From NCBI GenBank assembly GCA_049889095.1, contig JBLJFK010000003.1: a stretch of DNA of 64,000 nt; one strand, given 5' to 3'. Under the pieces are notes generated by a model. It did no database searches. It worked only from the letters and a program-made list of their open reading frames with translations, and was not told where the DNA came from. Origin of the DNA: Ewingella sp049889095 (GTDB lineage: Bacteria > Pseudomonadota > Gammaproteobacteria > Enterobacterales > Enterobacteriaceae). The position numbers and the translations under genes were made by a program. Below are positions 35,376 to 43,395 of the stretch, piece by piece. Numbering within the stretch: the stretch's first letter is position 1; each line of letters opens with the position of its first letter.

Positions 35376-36506
35376 ATGTCCTTTCCACAAGATTTCCGCT
35401 TGATCTCCTATTTATCGAAACTGGAACACGCAGTGCGCTTTCCGCTGTCGTCATCGTATCCAGAATCGATGAACATCGATACGCTGTTTGAACTGGCCGG
35501 TGTTCAACATCGTCAGCCGTTTATGCAGGCGATGCTTGACTATCCGCCGCTGCGCGGAACGCCTGAGCTATTGGAGGCGATTGCCGGGACTTATGACAAT
35601 ATCAGCACCGGGCAAATTATCAGTTTTGCCGGCGCTGACGAAGCTATTTACGCCAGTTTTCTCGCCTTACTCGAAAGCAGCGATCACGCAATTGTCATCA
35701 CCCCCAATTATCAGTCGTTGGAGAGCGTACCGTTGTCGCGGTGCGAAGTGACAGGTGTGGCGCTGGAGGCCGAAAACGGCTGGGCGCTGGAGGTAGAAAA
35801 AGTCCGTGCGGCGATGCGTACTAATACCAAAGTGTTGGTGATCAACTTCCCGCACAATCCGACCGGTGCGCTGATAAGTCATACACAACTTAATGAACTC
35901 GTGTCAATGTGCCGCGAACGTGGCGTGTGGATTTTCTCGGATGAAGTCTACCGGCAGACTGAGTTCAACCCCGCCGACCGTCTGCCGCAGCTGGCTGATA
36001 TTTACGAACGTGGCATCTCATTGAATGTCACGTCAAAAGCCTACGGCCTGCCCGGGCTACGCATCGGCTGGGTTGCTTGTCAGGACAGCGCATGGCTTTT
36101 GAAGCTGGAACGAATGAAGCAATATCTGTCGATCTGTAACTCCATACCCGGCGAGATACTGACTACCCTGGCGCTCAATGCGCGTGAAACCATTCTCGAA
36201 CGGGTGATGGATCGTTCCCGAGCTAACCTGCAACGTCTGAACGACTTCCTTGCGCGCTATCCGCAGCATTTCGAATTAACTCAGCCAAAAGCCGGCGTGC
36301 TGGCTTTTGTTCGCTATAAAGGCGCGGAAGGTGCCGAAGCTTTTGCTACAAGGCTGGTAGAGGGATCCGGCGTGATGGTTATCCCGTCCGTGGTGTACGC
36401 ATCGGCGCTGACGACAGTATCGGAAGACTTTCTGCGCATCGGTTTTGGGCGGGCTAATCTTGGTGAAGCGCTGGAAGTGCTGGGGTCTTGGCTGGAAACG
36501 TATTGA
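35376..36506 (+). CDS. PLP-dependent class I/II aminotransferase
   Basis: A 376-residue fold-type I aminotransferase-like protein. The motifs NFPHNPTGALIS and SDEVYR are present, the PLP lysine is in TSKAYGLPGLRIGW, and a C-terminal Arg lies in LRIGFGRANLGEAL. It follows the permease by 30 bases on the same strand and may act on the amino acid that the transporter takes up. The substrate is unknown; a carbon-sulfur lyase-type reaction cannot be excluded. Confidence 0.88.
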   Translation: MSFPQDFRLISYLSKLEHAVRFPLSSSYPESMNIDTLFELAGVQHRQPFMQAMLDYPPLRGTPELLEAIAGTYDNISTGQIISFAGADEAIYASFLALLESSDHAIVITPNYQSLESVPLSRCEVTGVALEAENGWALEVEKVRAAMRTNTKVLVINFPHNPTGALISHTQLNELVSMCRERGVWIFSDEVYRQTEFNPADRLPQLADIYERGISLNVTSKAYGLPGLRIGWVACQDSAWLLKLERMKQYLSICNSIPGEILTTLALNARETILERVMDRSRANLQRLNDFLARYPQHFELTQPKAGVLAFVRYKGAEGAEAFATRLVEGSGVMVIPSVVYASALTTVSEDFLRIGFGRANLGEALEVLGSWLETY

Positions 36507-36527
36507 TTTATATCATGCCAGGCAAAA

Positions 36528-36547
36528 GCCCGCCAATATTGGCGGGC
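36528..36547 (-). terminator. Palindromic terminator after the MxKDx gene
   Basis: GCCCGCCAATATTGGCGGGC is a perfect 20-bp palindrome. On the minus strand it is followed by TTTTGCC, which fits termination of the MxKDx transcript. It also lies 21 bases after the aminotransferase stop on the plus strand. Confidence 0.7.
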
Positions 36548-36590
36548 CGTGGTGAAGCACTCATACACAGGAGACCATACCGGTCAGTGA

Positions 36591-36869
36591 TTATTGGCTC
36601 GCCGCGTCTTTTTTCATCGTACCTTTCGACATACTGTCTTTACTCATGCTGTCTTTTTTCATGTGGTCTTTAGACATTTTATCTTTCGACATACAGTCTT
36701 TACTCATCGCGTCTTTACCCATTTTGTCTTTGCTCATACTGTCTTTTTTCATGCAGTCATGAGACATCTTGCCCATAGAGTCTTTAGACATAGAATCAGC
36801 GGCCTGAGTTACGCCAGCAAAACCCATCAGTGCGGTAGAGAACATCATCACAGCCATTAGCTTTTTCAT
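36591..36869 (-). CDS. Pentapeptide MxKDx repeat protein (Met-rich, exported)
   Basis: A 92-residue protein with a signal peptide ending near residue 24 (GVTQAA) and a mature part made of MSKDS, MSKDK, MKKDS and similar units. Met stands at every fifth residue from 35 to 85, and 13 of about 68 mature residues are Met. Two Cys are at 39 and 59. It matches the penta_MxKDx family. Met-rich peptides such as MrpX of Azospira suillum act as periplasmic hypochlorite scavengers that are re-reduced by a YedY-type molybdoenzyme. Here a related molybdoenzyme gene lies 62 bases upstream, so the same role is inferred. Confidence 0.85.
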   Translation of the reverse strand: MKKLMAVMMFSTALMGFAGVTQAADSMSKDSMGKMSHDCMKKDSMSKDKMGKDAMSKDCMSKDKMSKDHMKKDSMSKDSMSKGTMKKDAASQ

Positions 36870-36931
36870 GGTATTTCCTTTATTTAAATTAGGTTGTACA
36901 GTTGTACAGGTAATGTATTTGCAGCCTTTTT

Positions 36932-37735
36932 TCAGCTGCCGCCGAACCAGTTATAACCTTGATCCTCCCAGTAACCTCCGGTGTATTTATTGGTAATTTC
37001 AATAACTTCAATATGCTTCGGATTCTTGTATCCGAGCTTAGTTGGCATACGCAGTTTCATCGGGAAGCCGTATTTACGCGGCAGAATTTGTCCGTCGTAG
37101 GTCAATGCCAGCAAAGTTTGCGGATGCAGCGCCGTGGCCATATCAATGCTGGTGTAATACTGGTCAGCACATTTGAAGCTGACGTATTCAGCCGTCAAAT
37201 CAGCACCAATCAACCGCAAAAAGTCGCCGAACGGCACACCGCCCCACTTACCAATTGCGCTCCAGCCTTCGACGCAAATATGCCGGGTAACCTGGCTGAC
37301 CTGCGCCATTTTGTAGAGTGTCTCCAGCGACCATTCGCGTTTATCCAGTGCCAACCCGGCAATCTTCAACCGGTAATCGTTGCCGTTCACCTCTGGCGCC
37401 TCATCCTCAGAGTAAAAGGCGTTAAACGGGAAGGGTCGGGTCATCATTGACTCCGCATACACCGGCGCTAAACGGGTTGAGCCAAATAACCAGCCCTGTA
37501 CGCGATCGTTAAAGCCGGAGACTTTTACCAGTGCTTTCTCGACGCTTTCGTTATCGCTGATATCGCAACCGGTGAGCATTGCCATGCCTCCGAGGGTAAG
37601 TCCTCGTTGCAAAAAACGACGGCGTGACGGCGCGTCAAGATGACGAATAATCTGCTGTTGCGCTTCTTGCACGATCACTTGGCGGTCTGAGGTGCTGAAT
37701 AACTGACTGATGTTTTTTTTAATGATGTCCTTCAT
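36932..37735 (-). CDS. Tat-exported molybdopterin oxidoreductase (YedY/sulfite-oxidase-like)
   Basis: A 267-residue protein with the sulfite-oxidase/YedY molybdopterin fold. A twin-arginine signal RRRFLQRGLTLGG lies at residues 38-50 and ends in LTGC with Cys57, so it may be a Tat lipoprotein. The molybdenum-ligand Cys is probably Cys154 in RHICVEGWSAIGKWGGVPF. MsrP (YedY), a family relative, reduces methionine sulfoxide in the periplasm. The cytochrome b561 gene nine bases upstream would supply electrons. The substrate of this enzyme is inferred, not shown. Confidence 0.85.
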   Translation of the reverse strand: MKDIIKKNISQLFSTSDRQVIVQEAQQQIIRHLDAPSRRRFLQRGLTLGGMAMLTGCDISDNESVEKALVKVSGFNDRVQGWLFGSTRLAPVYAESMMTRPFPFNAFYSEDEAPEVNGNDYRLKIAGLALDKREWSLETLYKMAQVSQVTRHICVEGWSAIGKWGGVPFGDFLRLIGADLTAEYVSFKCADQYYTSIDMATALHPQTLLALTYDGQILPRKYGFPMKLRMPTKLGYKNPKHIEVIEITNKYTGGYWEDQGYNWFGGS

Positions 37736-37744
37736 GGCTATTCC

Positions 37745-38371
37745 TTAGCGTCCGCGCAGCATGGCCAGCAGGGTTTTCGGCACCAGCGCCACCATCACCA
37801 GATGCAGGACGACAAAACCCACCAGTGAAACCATCGCCAAGAAGTGTACGTAGCGTGCGGTATCGAAACCGCCCAGCAGCTCACGCAGCAGCGGAAACTG
37901 TACCGACTTCCACACCACCAGCCCGGACAACACCAGAATAATGCCGTCGAACATGACGAAAACGTAAGCTGCACGCTGCACCATGTTGTAATGACGTAAA
38001 TCGGCGTGGGCCAGCTTACCGCGCAGTGCGGCGCTTAAATCGCGCAGGATGCCGCCCGGGGTGAGCGGCCAGAATTTACGTTTCATCCGCCCGGTAAAAA
38101 TATTCATCAGCAGATAGAACAAACCATTGATACCGAACAGCCACATCCCGGCGAAGTGCCACTGGATGCCGCCGCCCAGCCATCCACCCAGAGTCAGGCT
38201 GCTGGAGAAGCTGAAATCAAACAGCGGCGATGCGTTATAAATCTGCCAGCCGCTGGTCACCATAATCAGTACCGCCAGCGCATTGAGCCAGTGAGTCAGA
38301 CGCAGCCACAGCGGATGCACCACTTGCGGTTTACTTTGTTGTTGCTGAGAAAAATCGGTATGTAATGTCAT
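37745..38371 (-). CDS. Cytochrome b561-type membrane subunit
   Basis: The ATG at 38371 gives 208 residues; the longer frame to 38440 adds 23 unrelated residues. The protein has about four membrane helices with haem-ligand His candidates in LRLTHWLNALAV, IQWHFAGMW and FVVLHLVMVAL, as in the cytochrome b561/DUF4405-like diheme family. It would pass quinol electrons to the molybdoenzyme encoded next, the role that MsrQ plays for MsrP. Confidence 0.87.
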   Translation of the reverse strand: MTLHTDFSQQQQSKPQVVHPLWLRLTHWLNALAVLIMVTSGWQIYNASPLFDFSFSSSLTLGGWLGGGIQWHFAGMWLFGINGLFYLLMNIFTGRMKRKFWPLTPGGILRDLSAALRGKLAHADLRHYNMVQRAAYVFVMFDGIILVLSGLVVWKSVQFPLLRELLGGFDTARYVHFLAMVSLVGFVVLHLVMVALVPKTLLAMLRGR

Positions 38372-38533
38372 GTTGTTTTCTCCGCCCTCTGCCCTGTCGA
38401 TGTCGTCACTATGGAGCAGATGTGTTCCCCAAGACCTCACGCAGAGTTAAATTAAATGTGATAACTCTGGCGAAGGCGCTTGTGTAGACTGCAAGTATTC
38501 ATCTTTTCAATCGCAGACTCAGGAATGGCGGAT

Positions 38534-39244
38534 ATGACTAAAAAGATTTTGATCGTGGAAGACGACAGCCATATCGCCGAGTTGCTAAGTCTGCATCTGC
38601 GCGACGAAGGTTTTGAGATAACCCATGCCGCTGACGGCAATCTGGGCGTCGCACAGCTGGAGAAAGGTGGCTGGGATGCGTTGATCCTCGACCTGATGCT
38701 GCCGGGTGTTGACGGGCTGGAGATCTGCCGCCGGGCGCGCAACATGACACGCTATACGCCAATCATTATCATCAGTGCGCGTTCGAGCGAGGTACACCGG
38801 GTACTCGGCCTGGAGCTGGGGGCCGACGACTATCTGGCAAAACCTTTTTCAATGCTGGAACTGGTTGCGAGAGTTAAAGCGCTGTTTCGCCGTCAGGAAG
38901 CCATGAGCCGTAACATGAAAATGGATGCCGGTACCTTGAGTTTTGCCGGGCTGGTGATTGACCCGATTGCTCGCGAAGTGATGCTCAATCACCAGCAGGT
39001 CGATCTCACCCCGCGCGAATTCGACCTGCTGTACTTCTTCGCCAAACATCCGGGTAAGGTCTTTTCGCGGCTCAGCCTGTTAAATCAGGTGTGGGGTTAT
39101 CAGCACGAAGGCTATGAGCACACGGTGAACACCCATATCAACCGGCTGCGGATCAAGATTGAGATCAACCCGGCCGAGCCGGAACGCATTCTGACCGTAT
39201 GGGGAATGGGCTATAAATTCACGTCGTCAGCGGAAGAGGCGTAA
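38534..39244 (+). CDS. OmpR-family response regulator
   Basis: A 236-residue regulator from the ATG at 38534, nine bases after AGGA; an ATG at 38525 directly abuts that site. The receiver domain has the phospho-acceptor Asp in ALILDLMLPGVDG and the conserved Lys in LAKPFSMLEL, followed by a winged helix with NQVWGYQHEGYEHTVNTHIN. It is divergent from the cytochrome b561 gene and is likely to control it. In E. coli, HprRS (YedWV) controls msrPQ in response to hypochlorite, an analogous layout. Confidence 0.92.
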   Translation: MTKKILIVEDDSHIAELLSLHLRDEGFEITHAADGNLGVAQLEKGGWDALILDLMLPGVDGLEICRRARNMTRYTPIIIISARSSEVHRVLGLELGADDYLAKPFSMLELVARVKALFRRQEAMSRNMKMDAGTLSFAGLVIDPIAREVMLNHQQVDLTPREFDLLYFFAKHPGKVFSRLSLLNQVWGYQHEGYEHTVNTHINRLRIKIEINPAEPERILTVWGMGYKFTSSAEEA

Positions 39245-39253
39245 GGATAAATC

Positions 39254-40723
39254 ATGAGAAAATTAACGCTCTCGCAACGGCTGACACTGGTATTTATCCT
39301 GTTGCTCGTCGCCTGTAGTCTGGCCTCAGGCTATATGCAAGTGCGCTCCAGCAACCAGTACAGCCAGGCAGTGATTCAGCGATTGTCGGCCAATCTGGCA
39401 ACGCAAATCGCGGCCAATAATCCGCTGCTCAGCCAGAACGGGCTGAACCCGGATGCGGTGCATACCCTGTTCAACCAACTGATGGCGGTGAACCCCAGCG
39501 TCGAGGTCTACCTGCTTGATAAAGAAGGTAATATCGTTGGGAATGCTGCGCCGGTGGGGAAATTACAGCGTCAGAAAGTGGATTTACAGCCGGTGCAGGC
39601 ATTACTTAACGGCGCACGAATGCCGGTCTATGGCGATAATCCGCGCGCGCCGGATGGGCGTCAGGTATTCAGCGCAGCGCCACTCAAAGCCGATGGCGTG
39701 ATCCAGGGCTACGTTTACATCATCCTGCTCGGCGACGATTACACGGCGCTGGCCAGCAAGGCACAATATCAATCAGCCATCTATATGGCCCTGCGATCCA
39801 TGGGGATGGTGGTGTTGTTCGGCCTGGTGGCCGGGGCGCTGGCGTTTCGCTGGGTAACCCGCCCGGTGCGTAGGCTGACGGCGCAAATCGCCAAACTCGA
39901 CAGTGGCGGAATGGACGCCATTCAGGCTCTGGCAAAAAGTCCGGCGCCTGAAGGCCAGCCGCGCGATGAAGTCGCTCAATTGCAGCAGGCTTTTGTCAGC
40001 ATGGCGAAGCGCATTGACCAACAGTGGCAAAGCCTGATGGCGCAAGATCAGCAGCGACGTGAATTCATCGCCAATATTTCCCATGACCTGCGTACGCCGC
40101 TGACCTCGCTGCATGGCTATCTGGAAACGCTGTCGATGAAATCCGACCATCTCAGCATCGAAGATCGCCAGCGCTACTTGAGTATTGCTATCACCCAGAG
40201 CCGTAAAGTCGGGCGTCTGGCGCAGGAGTTGTTCGAACTGGCACGGCTGGAATATGGCGTAGTGAAACCACAAAAAGAGCCGTTTTCACTCTGCGAATTG
40301 GTGCAGGATGTCTTTCAGAAATTTGAACTGGCGGCCGAAGCACGCCGTCAGAAACTCACCGCGGAGATCATGCCTGGCATCCCGTTAGTGAATGCTGATT
40401 TAGGCATGATTGAGCGGGTGTTGACCAACTTGCTGGACAACGCTATCCGCCATACGCCTGAGGGCGGCATTATTGCTGTCCGGTTGTGGAAAGAGCAACA
40501 GCAGGTGATGGTGGAATTGAATGACAGCGGGCCGGGCATCGCACCAGAACTGAAAGCCAATCTGTTCGAGCGGCCGTCAATCCTCAGTAACAGCAGACAC
40601 CGTGCCGGCGGGCTGGGGCTGATGATCGTTCGGCGGATCCTGCAACTGCACGGCAGCGATATCCATCTGGTGGAACAACCGCATCAGGGTGCCTGTTTCC
40701 AGTTTTCGGTACCGGTCAGTTAG
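39254..40723 (+). CDS. Sensor histidine kinase
   Basis: A 489-residue kinase nine bases after the regulator gene. A first helix at residues 9-27 and a second at about 180-200 bound a periplasmic domain of about 150 residues. A HAMP region, the H-box FIANISHDLRTPLTSLHGYL, the N-box LLDNAIRHTPEGG and the G-boxes DSGPGI and GGLGLMIVRR follow. The periplasmic part is poor in Met and Cys, so the signal it senses is not obvious. It forms a two-component pair with the gene before it. Confidence 0.93.
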   Translation: MRKLTLSQRLTLVFILLLVACSLASGYMQVRSSNQYSQAVIQRLSANLATQIAANNPLLSQNGLNPDAVHTLFNQLMAVNPSVEVYLLDKEGNIVGNAAPVGKLQRQKVDLQPVQALLNGARMPVYGDNPRAPDGRQVFSAAPLKADGVIQGYVYIILLGDDYTALASKAQYQSAIYMALRSMGMVVLFGLVAGALAFRWVTRPVRRLTAQIAKLDSGGMDAIQALAKSPAPEGQPRDEVAQLQQAFVSMAKRIDQQWQSLMAQDQQRREFIANISHDLRTPLTSLHGYLETLSMKSDHLSIEDRQRYLSIAITQSRKVGRLAQELFELARLEYGVVKPQKEPFSLCELVQDVFQKFELAAEARRQKLTAEIMPGIPLVNADLGMIERVLTNLLDNAIRHTPEGGIIAVRLWKEQQQVMVELNDSGPGIAPELKANLFERPSILSNSRHRAGGLGLMIVRRILQLHGSDIHLVEQPHQGACFQFSVPVS

Positions 40724-40750
40724 ACCATGGAGACGGGAGGCATAGTCAAT

Positions 40751-40770
40751 GTGGGCAGTATCCTGCCCAC
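40751..40770. terminator. Hairpin between the kinase and symporter genes
   Basis: A perfect 8-bp stem GTGGGCAG/CTGCCCAC with a TATC loop lies between convergent genes. T runs are weak on both sides, so its strength is uncertain. Confidence 0.55.
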
Positions 40771-40781
40771 TTATCAGCGCC

Positions 40782-42320
40782 CTACTCCGGGGCTAATTTT
40801 CCCCGAGCTGCCTTACGCGTGGCGCTTCCGCCCCAGACCTCTTTGTACTCATAACCGGTCAGATCTTTGATGACTTTCTGGCACTCATGCGTGCAGTCTT
40901 CGAGGTCACCGCCTAGCTTCAGACGTGCGACTTCTTTGATCAACATTTTATGGGTCTCACGGGTCAGTTTGAATTTGAACGTCATGTAGAAACTGACCGA
41001 CAGCAGTGCGGCGGTGGCGAAGATCATCAGTCCGATAATCGCATGCAGAGCGCTTATTGGTTGCACACCCTGCCCTTTAACGAAACCGCTCTCCTGCAAC
41101 ACGATCCCGATCAGCATGATCGCCAGCGCGACGGTACTTTTACGGGTCAGCACCATAACACCGGCAAATATCCCTTCGCGGCGTTTTTTAGTGACGATCT
41201 CATCGACATCAGGAATAAAGCTGTAGATGTTCCACGGAATATAATAAAGCCCGGCGCGGGCGAACCCAAATATGGCGAATATGGATGAGAACAACAGAAT
41301 AGACACCGTCATTTCGGTAATGTAGATATAAAACAGGAATGCCAGCACACAGAAAATAATCCCATAAGCCAGACGCAGTGCACCGGAAGGGGTCATATTG
41401 AGTTTTTCAAGCAACATCATAAAGACGAAAGTAGAAGGAATAGACACAAATGCAGCGATGCTTAAATACCCTGAAACCGCAGACGCATTGAGATGTAATC
41501 CGTAGACCACGTAATAGGTAAATACAGCCCCAAAAACATCCAGCGCGGTAAAAGAGAAAATATAGATAATAATATGCTGGCGGAACATGCGAATTTTAAA
41601 GGAGGAAAAGAGATCGACTATCAGGCTTTTAAAATGATGCCACAGATTGCCGCTGGTTGCGCTAAGCGGTTCAGGCTCGAACTCTTCCCGCACATCTTTG
41701 GCTTCCCAGGTACACATCCATGTAGTCAGTACCGCTATGCAAAAAATACAGGCGAAAATAATCCCGGTGTAGGTGTATGTCATCGGGTTATTCTTGCCGG
41801 TGAACTGCATAAGCACACCGGGGATCGACACTGCCAGCAGCGCACCGAGCTGAGAACAAATCAAGCGCACGCCTGAAAGACGGGTGCGCTCACTGAAGCG
41901 GTTGGTCATTTCGGAAGAAAGCGTCTCCCAAGGCACCAATACCATGGCGGAAAGCAACTCGATAGAAAGATAGGTGCCGAGATAGTACCAGTAGCTCATG
42001 TCGGTCACCCAGACCAACGCATACAAGAACATCATCGGTGCGCCGATCAGCAGGAAAAACCGCCGGCGCCCAAATTTTTTGCCCAACCAGGTATTGGCAA
42101 AGTTATCGGTGACATAGCCCATGATCGGGCTTAATATCGCGTCGATAACGCGGGCGATAGCAAATATAGATCCGGCCTCTAAAATGGATAACCCGCAATA
42201 TGTGGTGTAAAAGAATAATAGCCAGGTGCTGATAACGGCAAAGGCACCGCCACCAAATAAATCCGTCACGCCATAACCTATAGCCGTGCCGTAACCGACT
42301 CTGCGTTCAGTAGGTTTCAT
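40782..42320 (-). CDS. GPH-family sugar:cation symporter
   Basis: A 512-residue transporter of the glycoside-pentoside-hexuronide family (MelB type) with about 12 membrane helices. The N-terminal YGVTDLFGGGAFAVISTWLL and the loop LSPIMGYVTDNFANTWLGKK are typical; Asp residues in these regions bind the cation in MelB. A cytoplasmic C-terminal tail of about 60 residues follows the last helix. It is the last gene of an operon with three Gfo/Idh/MocA oxidoreductases, so it most likely imports their sugar or glycoside substrate. Confidence 0.9.
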   Translation of the reverse strand: MKPTERRVGYGTAIGYGVTDLFGGGAFAVISTWLLFFYTTYCGLSILEAGSIFAIARVIDAILSPIMGYVTDNFANTWLGKKFGRRRFFLLIGAPMMFLYALVWVTDMSYWYYLGTYLSIELLSAMVLVPWETLSSEMTNRFSERTRLSGVRLICSQLGALLAVSIPGVLMQFTGKNNPMTYTYTGIIFACIFCIAVLTTWMCTWEAKDVREEFEPEPLSATSGNLWHHFKSLIVDLFSSFKIRMFRQHIIIYIFSFTALDVFGAVFTYYVVYGLHLNASAVSGYLSIAAFVSIPSTFVFMMLLEKLNMTPSGALRLAYGIIFCVLAFLFYIYITEMTVSILLFSSIFAIFGFARAGLYYIPWNIYSFIPDVDEIVTKKRREGIFAGVMVLTRKSTVALAIMLIGIVLQESGFVKGQGVQPISALHAIIGLMIFATAALLSVSFYMTFKFKLTRETHKMLIKEVARLKLGGDLEDCTHECQKVIKDLTGYEYKEVWGGSATRKAARGKLAPE

Positions 42321-42360
42321 TTTTATTATCCTGTGAATGTAGGGTTATTATTAAAATTAT

Positions 42361-43380
42361 TTATTCAAGCATTATCCATTGTCGTAATTGCGAGGAGCGG
42401 TAAATAGCCTCGACAATATTCAGAGAAATTTCAGCTTCAGATAAAGAGATATACTTTTTTTCTTCAGGATGTTGAACGGAATAGGTGAAATTTAAAATCG
42501 CCTGGCGATGGCTGTCACCCCAGTAGCTTTTGGTGTTGCCGTCAGGGCTTGCGTCATTCACCAGCAGTGTTTTACTTTCTCCATCGATAAGCCACAGCGC
42601 ATTGTGATACAGCTGCAGCACTCCTTTCTCGCAGTGGATTTCCAGCAGCAGCGGCGAATCGGTGCTGTGGCCGTTGCTCGCATAAAATAATCCGCGTGCG
42701 CCGTTGGCCAGTTTCAGGCTGGCCATCGCGGTGTCTTCGTTCTCGATGATATCGGTCAGAAAATGGGTGTCGACCACGCCTTTTACCGCGTGAACACCGC
42801 CGCCAAGCCACTGCATCAGATCCAGGGTGTGGATCGCCTGATTGATCAGCAGGCTGCCGCCTTCGGTGGCAAAACGCCCGCGCCAGGGACTTTCGGTGTA
42901 GTAGGCTCCGCCGCGCGACCACGTCAGCACCGCTTTAATGCTCAACATTTTACCCAGTTCGCCGCTTTCCAGCAGCGCTTTAATCTTCTGGCTGGAAGGG
43001 TTGAGGCGGTTCTGATAACACACGCCAAGCAGTAAATCCGTGTGGCTGAGGGCCTGCTTTATCGCTTTCACCTCGGTAGAATTCAGCGCTACAGGCTTCT
43101 CGGTAAATACATGCTTTCCCGCCGCCAGCGCGGCGAGGATAGCAGCCTGATGCAGATGATGCGGCAGGCAAATATGCACAATGTCGATGTGCGGATCGCG
43201 CAGCATTTCATGGTAATCGCTATAAAAACTGCACTGATATTGCTGCGCCAGCGCCTGGCCTTTTACGACGTCACATTCGGCAATCGCCTGCAAACGACTG
43301 ACAGGATTTTGCAGGATCGCCTCTGCATGGCACGTGTGAATTGAGCCACACCCGACGATCGCCGCATTGATGGTTTTCAT
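42361..43380 (-). CDS. Gfo/Idh/MocA-family oxidoreductase (third of three)
   Basis: A 339-residue NAD(P)-dependent sugar dehydrogenase-like protein. The N-terminal dinucleotide motif AAIVGCGSIHTCHAEAI and the EKP motif in GKHVFTEKPVALN are intact, and a C-terminal catalytic region with INQAIHTLDLMQWLGG follows. It is 15 bases after the preceding oxidoreductase gene and 40 bases before the symporter gene. The substrate is unknown. Confidence 0.9.
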   Translation of the reverse strand: MKTINAAIVGCGSIHTCHAEAILQNPVSRLQAIAECDVVKGQALAQQYQCSFYSDYHEMLRDPHIDIVHICLPHHLHQAAILAALAAGKHVFTEKPVALNSTEVKAIKQALSHTDLLLGVCYQNRLNPSSQKIKALLESGELGKMLSIKAVLTWSRGGAYYTESPWRGRFATEGGSLLINQAIHTLDLMQWLGGGVHAVKGVVDTHFLTDIIENEDTAMASLKLANGARGLFYASNGHSTDSPLLLEIHCEKGVLQLYHNALWLIDGESKTLLVNDASPDGNTKSYWGDSHRQAILNFTYSVQHPEEKKYISLSEAEISLNIVEAIYRSSQLRQWIMLE

Positions 43381-43395
43381 GATGCGCCTCCCGGC

